A DNA stretch of 23,720 bases from positions 1-23,720 of the forward strand of contig DAOSQO010000013.1 of assembly GCA_035375865.1 (NCBI GenBank), in the 5' to 3' direction. This document shows, in pieces, positions 1 through 7,921 of this stretch. Each line of letters opens with the position of its first letter. The first letter of the stretch is position 1. Made by a program: the position numbers and the translations under genes. Origin of the DNA: BRH-c25 sp029553855 (GTDB taxonomy: Bacteria; Bacillota; Clostridia; Lutisporales; Lutisporaceae). Below the pieces are notes generated by a model. That model had not been told where the DNA came from and ran no database searches. It saw only the letters and a list, made by a program, of their open reading frames with translations.

Positions 1-1097
1 ATCGGCGGGAACGGCACCTTTTTTCTAAAAAGTGTAAAGCTTATGATCAAATTTTAGGGTATAAGCTCCGGGGGAAATGTTGTAAGGGCTATATAGACTG
101 CCGTGCCCATAACTGCAGTTATGAAGGCAAACAATCTGATAAAACGTGCGAATGTTCCGACAAGGGGTCTTTCATAGTAGTCTTCTGTTGCCTGAAAGAA
201 TTCAACAAATACGGCAGGGGCTGTAAACACATATGGTGATCTGTCAGATATTATGAGAACTCTTCCTGCAAGCATATTCGCTATTGCTTTGTCAGGCTTT
301 TCAGTCCCCTGAAGCTGAGGAAAAACAGACCATGGATTGTCTTCAATGTATTGCTCAATATATCCGCCGGAAAGTAAGCTGTCAATTTTTATCTTGCTTA
401 TCCTAGTTCTTACCTCTTCAACTATTCTGGGATCTGCCACTCCTTCAATATAAACAATCGCAACATCCGCCTTTGTCCTCTCGCCTACCTTCATCACTTC
501 AACCTGAAGCAGCGGATCTTTTACAAACTTTCTTATCATCCCGATATTTACCCATATATCTTCGATAAACCCTTCCCGGGTACCGCGTATCCTTTTTTCT
601 GTTTCAGGCTCGGATATCTGCCTTTCCTGTCCCCCTCCGATCATAAGGATCAGAAAGCCTTCAATTCCATTTACAAGCAGGAGACCTTTCCCCTCAAAAA
701 GATTCTGAACTGCAACTTCATAATCTTTTTCAAAATTTACACCACCTGTCTGAATGCATTTCTTCATCAGATGTTCCTTCAACTTTTCACCGGTCAGTGC
801 AGTGCCTTCCAAGCCCCTACAACTCATAACTGGCATTAATATATTATCATTCAGAATTTTTTTATCGATATATGAAATCAAATAAATGAGTATCGCATCA
901 ATATTCTCATTACCGCCGATAAAAAACTCCCTCATTGCTACATCTGCATTTCCTGAAAGATCTTTTCGGAGTCTATCGGATATATTCTTAAAGCTTCCGG
1001 CTTTTCCGGCATTATATCCGGCATATGGTACTCTGACTTTAAATTGCTTTGCTTGAATAGGCCTTATTGCTTTCCGGGCAAACTTTATCTTCTTCAT
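1..1097 (-). pseudogene. GerA-family spore germination receptor subunit, interrupted by an in-frame stop and running off the window
   Basis: Subunit A type of a GerA/GerK nutrient germinant receptor, an inner-membrane protein of the spore. The reading frame starts at ATG 1097 and runs 347 codons to a TAA at 54-56. The N-terminal cytoplasmic domain is recognisable, including the DNPWSVFPQLQGTEKPDKA and LAGRVLIISDRSPYVFTAP segments. It is followed by the first membrane segment, ending TTFPPELIP. Family members are about 480-550 residues and continue into several more membrane helices. Past the stop, the same frame reads NLIISFTLFRKKVPFPP, which fits the conserved stretch that normally follows PELIP. 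The stop therefore looks like a point nonsense change or sequencing error, not the natural end. Identity as a GerA-family gene is seen clearly; loss of function is inferred. No GerB or GerC partner gene lies upstream. Confidence 0.85.
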
Positions 1098-1186
1098 GAA
1101 AATACACTTCCCAACAGGTTATTTACCAAATTCGCTGTAATACAAATATTGTTTCCTGTTTTATCCGATTTATTATTTATTCGCAT

Positions 1187-1210
1187 AAAAAAGAAGCCTT
1201 GCGGCTTCCT
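1187..1210 (-). terminator. Rho-independent terminator of the GntR regulator
   Basis: On the minus strand an 8-bp stem (AGGAAGCC/GGCTTCTT, one G-U pair) with a GCAA loop is followed by a run of T. It sits directly after the TAG stop of the GntR gene and separates it from the gerA-family gene downstream. Confidence 0.85.
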
Positions 1211-1588
1211 CTATACACCTTCCCTGTACAATACCTCCAGCATCACTTTTAATCCCTGAAGTCCTATATTCAATATCCTGCTGTCCTTTATTGCCTCGGA
1301 CAGCTTGTCTTCAACCATTCTTATCCTTTTTTCCCTGATGAAATCTTTATTCTCCTTTGAAACAAAACAGCCCTTGCCAATCACAGTTTCTATGAAGCCT
1401 TCCTTTTCAAGCTCATCATATGCCCTTTTAGTTGTAATCACACTTATATGAAGGTCAGCAGCCAATTTCCTGATAGACGGCAGTCCTTCCCCCGGTTTAA
1501 GCTGCTGATTGATAATCAGCTTTTTAATCTGGTTGGCTATCTGCTCATATATAGGTTCATGTGCCGAATTGCTGACTGTTATATCCAT
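1211..1588 (-). CDS. GntR-family transcriptional regulator, YtrA subfamily
   Basis: A 125-residue DNA-binding regulator. The N-terminal winged helix-turn-helix (about residues 8-75) shows the GntR pattern PIYEQIANQIKKLI, then LPSIRKLAADLHIS, then AYDELEKEGFIET, ending in a glycine turn GKGCF. The short helical C-terminus (about 80-125) with no ligand domain is the mark of the YtrA subfamily. The ATG has a GAGGTG ribosome binding site. YtrA-type genes usually precede ABC transporter genes that they repress. Here no transporter follows: a terminator closes the transcript and the next gene is the broken gerA-family gene. Its target is therefore unknown. Tandem repeats in its own leader suggest autoregulation. 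Confidence 0.9.
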   Translation of the reverse strand: MDITVSNSAHEPIYEQIANQIKKLIINQQLKPGEGLPSIRKLAADLHISVITTKRAYDELEKEGFIETVIGKGCFVSKENKDFIREKRIRMVEDKLSEAIKDSRILNIGLQGLKVMLEVLYREGV

Positions 1589-1692
1589 ATATATACACCT
1601 CGCCTCTGCAGAGCATGATCGTGAGACAGGTTCTGTCCTGGCTGATATAGCTTTCTATGCACACACAAATCATGAAAATCGTATATTTTGTT

Positions 1693-1719
1693 CATAGTGT
1701 GCATACTGTTCATACTGTT
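1693..1719. repeat. Three tandem 9-bp repeats, candidate GntR operator
   Basis: Plus-strand units are CATAGTGTG, CATACTGTT and CATACTGTT, back to back. The last two are identical and the first matches at six of nine positions. They lie just downstream of the predicted start of the GntR transcript, where a bound repressor would block transcription. The operator role is inferred from position. Confidence 0.5.
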
Positions 1720-1735
1720 AATGCCATATATGTAC

Positions 1736-1764
1736 AGTATAATCACAATCAATCACTGTGTCAA
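1736..1764 (-). promoter_or_regulatory. Sigma-A promoter for the GntR regulator
   Basis: Minus strand -35 TTGACA (1759-1764), 17-bp spacer, -10 TATACT (1736-1741). Transcription would start near 1729, giving a leader of about 140 nt before the ATG at 1588. The rest of the 1589-1975 gap is AT-rich. On the plus strand I see only a TATAAT at 1914-1919 without a good -35 for the glycosyltransferase gene. Confidence 0.75.
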
Positions 1765-1975
1765 TAAAAATGGTGAAATACGTAGAATAGTATACTTAGC
1801 TGCAGAATTGTAACTAAAAAGCGCAAAAATAAATTAAAAAGGCATAATGAAAGTAAAAAAAATTATGAAAGATAAAAAAAGGTGAAGAATGCGTAATTTT
1901 TTTGATGATTTCATATAATAATAAAACAAAGGCGGACTTGGTCGTAATTTTTGTCCGTTGAAAGGGAGAAGGCCG

Positions 1976-3364
1976 TTGGAACCCAAAGGAAAAACCCTTC
2001 TATACGCAGGAATAATTGTTGCAATTGCAACATATTTAAGGCTGCGGTGTATAATCTACACTCCCTTTGAATTCAAGATCGATGCCTGGAGTATGTATAA
2101 CTATGCCCTAAACGTAGTAAACGGAGAATATTACGGGCACCGCTTCGGCGAGCATTGGGCAAGATATGCTTACTGGCCTCCTTTATATATACTCTTTTCC
2201 GGTTTTGTTTATAGGCTCTTGGGTACGGCACAGGATTTCCTTGTGATGAGAATAATTCAGGCGGGCTTTTCCACTATTTCCTGTCTGCTATGCTGCAGCA
2301 TAGCCAGCGAGTCATTAAAAAGCTATAGCCCTTTCCATGAGGAAGCGGGGCTCACAGCCGGCATCCTTGCGGCATTAAATCCAAGATTGGTAATATATAC
2401 CAATCATTTGTATGTCGAAACCGTATTTATAACCCTTTACCTTCTGCTTGTTCTTTCAGCTCAAAAGTATTTTAAATACGAATTACCCTATAGACTTAGC
2501 CGACTTAGTAGCCATAGGCCAATCAAGCATCTGATCCTGTTCTCACTTTTCCTTGGCATAAGCAATCTTATACGTCCTGTACTTCTTCTGCTCCCGGGAG
2601 TTATAGCCATTTTTGCTTTGCTCTATGCCGTCGCTAAAAGGCTTGACATTGGAAAATCTGTACGAATTATCATATCGGATAGTGCTCTTTCACTGATAAT
2701 CACGCTTCTGGTCTTCTCCCCCTGGACTATTAGAAACTACCTTGCCACAGGGCGTTTAATACTCATAGATACCAATGGTCCTATCAACTTTTATATTGCT
2801 CATAACCCTCTTGCAAATGGCCAATGGGTGGATGTAAAGCCTTATACCGATATTAACAGGCTATACGATACTGGTTATCGGGAAGGTTTTGTTTACATAA
2901 ACAACAATATTCAAAAGGAAATAAGTCTTGTAAAGCATAAGCAGCGGCTTTTCCTTTATCATGGAGATCCGCATGTATCTGAAGTAAAATGCTTTCTGGA
3001 CAAGGCGTACAGGCTTCCGCTGCACAGAAGCCTGATAAAGATGGGTATACTGGGCAAAAATATCTCCAAAGGCACATTTGAACTTCCCCTTATGTCCTTC
3101 GAATTCTTATGGAAGTCCGCCTTAATACTTATGATAATTTTCATTATCAGGCTTATTGCAGCTAAAGCCTTTTACATACTTTTCTATGAGCCTGCCTGGA
3201 TAATTGGCAATTTCCTTTATGTAAACCTTGTTATTTTGATATTTTACTTTGCTCCAAGGTACAGAATAGTTGCTGAGCCTTTTCTTTGTATCGCTATAGG
3301 CATCTTTTCAGCTGGAATACTTACTCCATTTTTGGAGTTTCAGCCTTTTTCAAATCAGCGATAG
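1976..3364 (+). CDS. GT-C fold membrane glycosyltransferase (GT39/GT83-like, polyprenyl-phosphate sugar dependent)
   Basis: An integral membrane protein of about 462 residues with many hydrophobic helices. Features fitting the PMT/ArnT-type GT-C family are an acidic residue in the first extracytoplasmic loop (FKIDAWSMY, Asp near residue 36), a WPPLYIL segment, a HNPLANGQW loop and a C-terminal APRYRIVAEPF motif. Such enzymes move a sugar from a polyprenyl-phosphate carrier onto an acceptor outside the membrane. I place the start at TTG 1976, because AGGGAGAAGG lies just upstream; an in-frame TTG at 1958 has no ribosome binding site. The gene converges on, and overlaps by 10 bp, a prenyltransferase gene whose family makes polyprenyl-phosphate pentose precursors, so the two may act together. 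Sugar and acceptor cannot be read from the sequence. Confidence 0.75.
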   Translation: MEPKGKTLLYAGIIVAIATYLRLRCIIYTPFEFKIDAWSMYNYALNVVNGEYYGHRFGEHWARYAYWPPLYILFSGFVYRLLGTAQDFLVMRIIQAGFSTISCLLCCSIASESLKSYSPFHEEAGLTAGILAALNPRLVIYTNHLYVETVFITLYLLLVLSAQKYFKYELPYRLSRLSSHRPIKHLILFSLFLGISNLIRPVLLLLPGVIAIFALLYAVAKRLDIGKSVRIIISDSALSLIITLLVFSPWTIRNYLATGRLILIDTNGPINFYIAHNPLANGQWVDVKPYTDINRLYDTGYREGFVYINNNIQKEISLVKHKQRLFLYHGDPHVSEVKCFLDKAYRLPLHRSLIKMGILGKNISKGTFELPLMSFEFLWKSALILMIIFIIRLIAAKAFYILFYEPAWIIGNFLYVNLVILIFYFAPRYRIVAEPFLCIAIGIFSAGILTPFLEFQPFSNQR

Positions 3365-4245
3365 CCATATAGTATTATTGTACTGGTTATAATCCAAGTC
3401 AGTATATCAACAAGCAGGGGTTTATCAGCCAGCACTATTTCCTCCGGGCTTTCACCCATATTATTATATATAATGTATTGATATCGGAAAATTCCGTATA
3501 GCACAAATGGGATTGTTACCATCAAATGCTTATTGTCACTGGCATAAAATGTATACAGGCTGTAGGAAATCAATGTGGATGCCGTTACAATCGAAAGCAT
3601 GCCATCAATAAACTCCGGCGTATAATGCTCCAGAGATGCTCTATGATTCCTGGCTTCGTCCCGGAATATTAAAAGCTCGCTTCTCCTTTTACTAAAGCCC
3701 AGGAACAAGGCCAGCAGAAAAGTACATAACAGCAGCCACGGTGATACAGCTACACCTATGGCCGCTGCCCCTCCTGATACTCTCAATATAAACCCCGTGG
3801 CAATTGACATCACATCAAGAATCACAATATTTTTCACGTACAGTGTATAAACAATGTTATTTAGCAGATAAGCCATGACAATCAACCCAAAGCTGTAATT
3901 CAGCATAAAGGAAAATGCAAATACTGCGGGAATCATAATAATAACAAGTATTTGCGCTTCTTTCATGCTTACTATTCCGGCGGCCAAGGGCCGTCCTTTT
4001 TTCCTGGGATGTTTCCTGTCTTTCTCTAAATCGTACATATCATTGATTATGTAAACTGAGGAGGATGCCATACAAAAGGACATAAATGCATGGATAGCAG
4101 ACAGTATACAAACTGGTTTGCCTATATTTCCCGAAAACAACAAAGCAGCAAACAGGAATAAATTCTTAATCCAATGCCTAGGTCGAAGCAAAAGAATGTA
4201 ACCTTTGAACTTCGCCTTACCTTCCAGTCTTTTTGCTCCTTCCAT
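3355..4245 (-). CDS. UbiA-family prenyltransferase, decaprenyl-phosphate phosphoribosyltransferase type
   Basis: A membrane enzyme of 296 residues, the normal size for this family. The catalytic signature is N68-D-x-x-D72-x-x-x-D76-R77, followed by KHPRKKGRPLAAG, which is typical of the Rv3806c-like branch that joins 5-phosphoribosyl diphosphate to polyprenyl phosphate. The LLRPRHWIKNLFLFAALLFSG start of the helical domain also fits that branch and not menaquinone or heme prenyltransferases. The start is ATG 4245, because AAGGGGGTG precedes it; an in-frame ATG at 4287 has no such site. Its 3' end overlaps the end of the glycosyltransferase gene on the other strand. Product sugar is inferred from family only. 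The epimerase genes that would turn ribose into arabinose are not in the window. Confidence 0.82.
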   Translation of the reverse strand: MEGAKRLEGKAKFKGYILLLRPRHWIKNLFLFAALLFSGNIGKPVCILSAIHAFMSFCMASSSVYIINDMYDLEKDRKHPRKKGRPLAAGIVSMKEAQILVIIMIPAVFAFSFMLNYSFGLIVMAYLLNNIVYTLYVKNIVILDVMSIATGFILRVSGGAAAIGVAVSPWLLLCTFLLALFLGFSKRRSELLIFRDEARNHRASLEHYTPEFIDGMLSIVTASTLISYSLYTFYASDNKHLMVTIPFVLYGIFRYQYIIYNNMGESPEEIVLADKPLLVDILTWIITSTIILYGYR

Positions 4246-4402
4246 ATATGCACCCCCTTGCTTATTATTATTCGATACGACTTGCACATAATAAGCAATT
4301 TATATATAACGCGAAAATTTTTTTGCATTCCGACTGCTAATTTTATTTTTACCTCTGCCTTCTTATTAATTCTCCTTTTATCGATATTCAAACAATTACC
4401 AG

Positions 4403-4459
4403 GAAGCAGTGGAAGCAGGGGGGACGGCAGACTGCCGTCCCCCCTGCTTCACTGCTTTC
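4403..4459. repeat. REP-like long palindrome A
   Basis: Two perfect 19-nt arms, 4412-4430 and 4432-4450, meet at a single central A. They are extended by eight further pairs and an end pair after one bulged G, giving a stem of about 28 bp. The arms contain AGCAGGGGGGACGG, which recurs in palindrome B. It begins two bases after the stop of the stalk-domain gene. It has no T-run, so it is unlikely to be a simple intrinsic terminator, although RNA folding could protect or end the transcript. Confidence 0.8.
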
Positions 4460-4460
4460 A

Positions 4461-5531
4461 TTATCTGATAAAAATATATTCTTCTTTTGGGGCTCGTTCA
4501 CAATATGCCAGTTCGCTGCCGCTATCAATATCAGAGACGCTTCCAAGTACATAGCACTCCTTGAATTCATTATTAATCTCGTCACAAAGCTTTTTCATGA
4601 AGTTTTTCAAGGTGGTGTCGGTAAGTTTAGCCCATTTTTCTTCAAATCGTTCTTCTTTTATGTATACAGTATACTCCACTCTGTTATCATTGCCATCGAG
4701 TGTAAAAGCAAGATGAATGCCCCTGAAATAAGAGGCATAATCATTATTGAATTTTTCTTCAATTGTGCTTATTGCGCTGTAGTTCTTGTAATTGCCTTTT
4801 ACAAGCTCATTGTCCCAGTTATAATAGAACGATAAAAGCTTTTGAGATGCTGATATATCCTTTATATATCCCTTAATTTTAGCAGAGCCGTATTCCCTTG
4901 TTATTGCCAAGTAAATCTCCTCTATGAGTTCTTCTCTCCCGGAAATTGATAAACGTTTCCATTCAGACTTGTCCCGGCTAAGGTCAACCTCTATCTTAAC
5001 CCTGATTTCGTCTTCATTGCCGGATAATATCACTTTATAGGAAACCCCTTCGTATTCGCCGTATTCATCATTTATTTCGTCCTGAAGCTCCCTGATACTC
5101 AACTTTATTTTGCTTGCCAGTTCATTTTCAAGTTTTTTTACCTTGGCTTCAAGCTCTTCGATTTGTTTATTCTTCGCTGAAAGCTCAGATACCAGATTTT
5201 CATGTACCGGATCAGTTTTATCCGTTATCGATATTTTGTTTTCTTTCTGCTCCCAGTATATATTTTTATCAAACAGTGAAGACACTGCCCTTACAGAAAG
5301 ATAGTTATATCCTTCTATCAGCACCGGTTTTAACCCAAGGCTCACTTCCTTACCGTTATACACTACCTTTGCATCAGACTCTGTTCCTTGTATTATTTTT
5401 GCTTTGCTTTCGGCAAATATGAACATTGAAAGACAGGATAATGATATTATGATCAATATGATTATCAGTCTGACGGTTCTTTTTGCTTTCCGAAAAAAAG
5501 CAAAAAGAACCGTCCCCCCTGCTTTGCTCAC
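4461..5531 (-). CDS. Secreted protein with copper-amine-oxidase-N-like stalk domain, coiled coil and a duplicated unknown domain
   Basis: A 356-residue exported protein of unknown function. GTG 5531 is chosen because GGAGGG lies seven bases upstream. Residues 14-18 (RKAKR) and the hydrophobic stretch 22-40 form a signal peptide or N-terminal anchor. Residues 43-105 (KPVLIEGYNYLSVRAVSSLFDKNIYWEQ in shortened form: YNYLSVRAVSSLF) match the stalk domain common in clostridial surface proteins. Residues 111-142 are a heptad coiled coil. Residues 146-235 and 254-344 are two diverged copies of one domain, each with a GN turn, a W, and a G(Y/S)(I/V)xD(I)xxS end. Codons 2-20 lie in REP-like palindrome B, so the N-terminus was built from a repeat element. 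It follows pncB by 21 bp and may share its transcript. Confidence 0.75.
   Translation of the reverse strand: MSKAGGTVLFAFFRKAKRTVRLIIILIIISLSCLSMFIFAESKAKIIQGTESDAKVVYNGKEVSLGLKPVLIEGYNYLSVRAVSSLFDKNIYWEQKENKISITDKTDPVHENLVSELSAKNKQIEELEAKVKKLENELASKIKLSIRELQDEINDEYGEYEGVSYKVILSGNEDEIRVKIEVDLSRDKSEWKRLSISGREELIEEIYLAITREYGSAKIKGYIKDISASQKLLSFYYNWDNELVKGNYKNYSAISTIEEKFNNDYASYFRGIHLAFTLDGNDNRVEYTVYIKEERFEEKWAKLTDTTLKNFMKKLCDEINNEFKECYVLGSVSDIDSGSELAYCERAPKEEYIFIR
5472..5527. repeat. REP-like palindrome B inside the 5' end of the stalk-domain gene
   Basis: Perfect 18-bp arms at 5472-5489 and 5497-5514 with a 7-nt loop. The arms read GACGGTTCTTTTTGCTTT and its complement. A CCCCCCTGCTT foot (5515-5525) is shared with palindrome A. 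ACGGTTCTTTTTG-type palindromes recur in many clostridial genomes as small interspersed repeats. This copy is translated: it encodes residues 2-20 of the gene at 4461-5531. Confidence 0.8.
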
Positions 5532-5552
5532 TTGCTATCCCTCCTTACACAA

Positions 5553-6896
5553 TCATACTTTTTGCAGATTCGGATTGTCGCATGCCCTTCTTCCGGTCTT
5601 GGCAATAGGAAACCATTCCCCCCCTATCTCGACCCTGACGATATCTGCGGTATAATCGTTGTTTGTACCGCACTCTTTGCAATTTCCCAGCAATGAAGAA
5701 CCGATACCATATACATCGACAGGCACTCCAAGTTGTTCAAATTGCGTAATCCTCTTTATATCAAATCCTCCTGTGGCAACTATCTTCACATCTTCACACC
5801 ATTTCTTTGCTATTATCAGATCTTCCTCCTCCAGATTCCAATCCTTATAAGCATTATCCATTGTCTCTCTAATTTTCCATATCAGTCTTGGGTTTACGCC
5901 GCAATCCAGAGCTTTGTCCCCTATAGGCTCTACCGACTCGTCCCTCATATTTCCCGAAGTATCAGGCCTGACTGCATAAAGCTTATACTTTTTTGCTTCT
6001 TCCGTCTTTCCTTTCCTATAAAGCTCAATATATCCGGCAAACATCTCCTTCATCACCATAAGCACCTCTTTAGCGCAGTCATTATGATAATCTATAAGGG
6101 CTATCCGCAATATATCCTCCGGCATTATCCTGGCAAACTGCATCATTGTTTCTGCAGTATCCCCCAAAAAACATGCAATTGAGGCATGGGCAATGGTACC
6201 TCCCCCTTTGCCCCCCCACCAGCCTCCCTGGTCATCGGTGGAGACCATTGCTCTGGAATTCTTGTGGTATTTCTGATTATAAGCCTGTACTGCCAGGGAA
6301 TAGGCATATCCGTGCATCGCCTGGAGCTTATAGTGTGCAAACCTTGCGGGAAAGAACAATATATCCTTGCCTTTTGTGGCCACCAGGGTATTATACACAT
6401 TTGTGGCAATTCTTGTGGTTTCCGTAAGCACTCCAAGGATTGGAGTTTCTAATATGGCAAAATCCCTGTATCTTCCCCTTACCTTCAATACCGGCTGCAC
6501 ATTCATAGGGTCACCGTCGTACATGGCAAAGGTACCATCCTGAACGGCCTCAATCTCAAGGCTGTCATATGTATTTACAAAGTCTCCTCTTTCATTAAAA
6601 TATCCGGCGCATTCCTGCATAACTGCCAGGGCTTCATCCACTCCCGCAACTATACTGCAAGGCTTCCTCCTGGTAAAAAACTGCATTTCAACCCTGATAT
6701 CCCCGTTTTTTACCCCACTGCAGTCAACATTCTTTATGTCGCTTTTTCCCTCAAAAAGATAATCCTCCCTGGAAAGCTCATTAAGTATCCTTACGGTATT
6801 CGAAAAATATGCATCCGAATACCAACCGCGGCGCATCCTTTCACGATCTATCTTAAAAATCTCCTTCTGCAGCCTTTTTTCATTAAATATGCTCAT
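5553..6896 (-). CDS. pncB: Nicotinate phosphoribosyltransferase
   Basis: Cytosolic NAD salvage enzyme (Preiss-Handler route) that joins nicotinate to PRPP with ATP hydrolysis to give nicotinate mononucleotide. At 447 residues it has family size. Recognisable blocks include the RRGWYSDAYF start, GVLTETTRIATN, STDDQGGWWGGKGGGTIAHA (which places the substrate loop), the acidic VRPDTSGNMRDESVEP block and the phosphate-binding VATGGFDIKRITQFE with VYGIGSSL. A short cysteine pair near the C-terminus (CKECG) is seen in some clostridial members and may bind metal. The ATG has GGGAGGAA upstream. It follows the NrtR-like gene by 36 bp on the same strand, so the two form an operon from the promoter at 7911-7939. 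Confidence 0.93.
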   Translation of the reverse strand: MSIFNEKRLQKEIFKIDRERMRRGWYSDAYFSNTVRILNELSREDYLFEGKSDIKNVDCSGVKNGDIRVEMQFFTRRKPCSIVAGVDEALAVMQECAGYFNERGDFVNTYDSLEIEAVQDGTFAMYDGDPMNVQPVLKVRGRYRDFAILETPILGVLTETTRIATNVYNTLVATKGKDILFFPARFAHYKLQAMHGYAYSLAVQAYNQKYHKNSRAMVSTDDQGGWWGGKGGGTIAHASIACFLGDTAETMMQFARIMPEDILRIALIDYHNDCAKEVLMVMKEMFAGYIELYRKGKTEEAKKYKLYAVRPDTSGNMRDESVEPIGDKALDCGVNPRLIWKIRETMDNAYKDWNLEEEDLIIAKKWCEDVKIVATGGFDIKRITQFEQLGVPVDVYGIGSSLLGNCKECGTNNDYTADIVRVEIGGEWFPIAKTGRRACDNPNLQKV

Positions 6897-6932
6897 TTTC
6901 CTTTATTCCTCCCTCTTTGGGCATTTTGCGTA

Positions 6933-7847
6933 CTAATCAAAATGCCGTTCAACCCAGTTTGGGTTATATTTATAAAGTCTGGACGGCCGATGCCCCGCAT
7001 CCTTAGTATACTCATCCGTTACCATAACCATTTCGGATACCTTCCTCCGGAAATTTGCCTTAAGAAGCCTTTTCCCCAATATTACTTCATATACCTGCTG
7101 CAGCTCGGTCAAAGAAAACCGTTCAGGCATGAAGCTAAAGGCTATATCGGTATACTCAATCTTATTTCTCAGCCTTGAAACAGCATATTCTATTATCTTT
7201 CCGTGGTCAAAGGCAATGCCGTCTGACTCAGTCAATTCCCGGCTCACCCTTACTATATTCCCGTCAAAGGTTTTGTCAACCTTGACTAAGGCTGTAAGCT
7301 CCTCACTATCATTGGAAAGTATAAGTCTTACCCGGTTCTGTACTTTACATCCCTTGCCCAATACAGTATTTTTCTGTTCAATAACATTGTAGTTAATCTT
7401 GAACCACTTTGCATCATCCGCATCATCGCCGGCCTGAACGCAAAGCTTGCTGCTGTCCACAAGGGACATATATGAACATCCGATTACCCTGGTGCGTGGA
7501 TCCCTGCCAACATCACCCCAGGTATAGAGCTGCTCCATATATATATTGTCTATGCTTGTCTCTTCTTTCAGCTCCCTCAATGCCGCCTCCTCCAGGCTTT
7601 CATTCATATCTACGAACCCCCCCGGAAGTGCCCAGTATCCCATGAAGGGATGATTGCCTCTCTTCACCAAAAGTATTTTCAATGCTTTTTCCGGGAGCTT
7701 CCTATAGCTTTCCTTAATTTCATTCATAACAGTGAAAACAAGCATGTCTACCGTTACAGAAGGCCTTTCATATTGTTCCGCATTATATAACGACAAAAAC
7801 TCCTTCTCTGTCAGACCTTGCTTGTTTGTCAGCACGCTGTCTCCCAT
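6933..7847 (-). CDS. nrtR: NrtR-like Nudix-domain transcriptional regulator of NAD metabolism
   Basis: A 304-residue two-domain protein. Residues about 30-150 are a Nudix fold with the box G77-x5-E83-x7-R91-E-L-x-E95-E96, nearly complete; the usual Gly of the EExG end is Ser98. Residues about 225-304 form the winged helix found in NrtR proteins (LTELQQVYEVILGKRL, then NFRRKV, then RPSRLYKYN). Known NrtR proteins repress NAD synthesis genes and respond to ADP-ribose or related nucleotides. Linkage to pncB supports that role here. Because the Nudix catalytic acids are kept, it may also hydrolyse ADP-ribose. ATG 7847 is preferred over GTG 7856, since GAGGAAGGTGG sits at the right distance from the ATG. 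Two AGTACT-NCAAT boxes lie upstream. Confidence 0.85.
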   Translation of the reverse strand: MGDSVLTNKQGLTEKEFLSLYNAEQYERPSVTVDMLVFTVMNEIKESYRKLPEKALKILLVKRGNHPFMGYWALPGGFVDMNESLEEAALRELKEETSIDNIYMEQLYTWGDVGRDPRTRVIGCSYMSLVDSSKLCVQAGDDADDAKWFKINYNVIEQKNTVLGKGCKVQNRVRLILSNDSEELTALVKVDKTFDGNIVRVSRELTESDGIAFDHGKIIEYAVSRLRNKIEYTDIAFSFMPERFSLTELQQVYEVILGKRLLKANFRRKVSEMVMVTDEYTKDAGHRPSRLYKYNPNWVERHFD

Positions 7848-7863
7848 ATGTACCACCTTCCTC

Positions 7864-7874
7864 AGTACTGCAAT
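7864..7874. promoter_or_regulatory. Candidate NrtR operator, downstream half
   Basis: AGTACTGCAAT, inverted and matching at 10 of 11 positions with the box at 7911-7921. It lies in the leader between the predicted start of transcription and the nrtR ATG. Assignment to NrtR is by position only. Confidence 0.45.
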
Positions 7875-7910
7875 ATATTCCTATTTTGATATTATCATCA
7901 TGTTAATAAC

Positions 7911-7921
7911 ATTGTAGTACT
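7911..7921. promoter_or_regulatory. Candidate NrtR operator, overlapping the -10 element
   Basis: On the minus strand AGTACTACAAT, whose last six bases are the -10 hexamer of the nrtR promoter. With the inverted copy at 7864-7874 (47 bp centre to centre) it could support repression, possibly with looping. Confidence 0.5.

Noticed and set aside
6143..6452. Overlapping ORFs on both strands within pncB
   Set aside because: They are frames shadowing a highly conserved part of nicotinate phosphoribosyltransferase.
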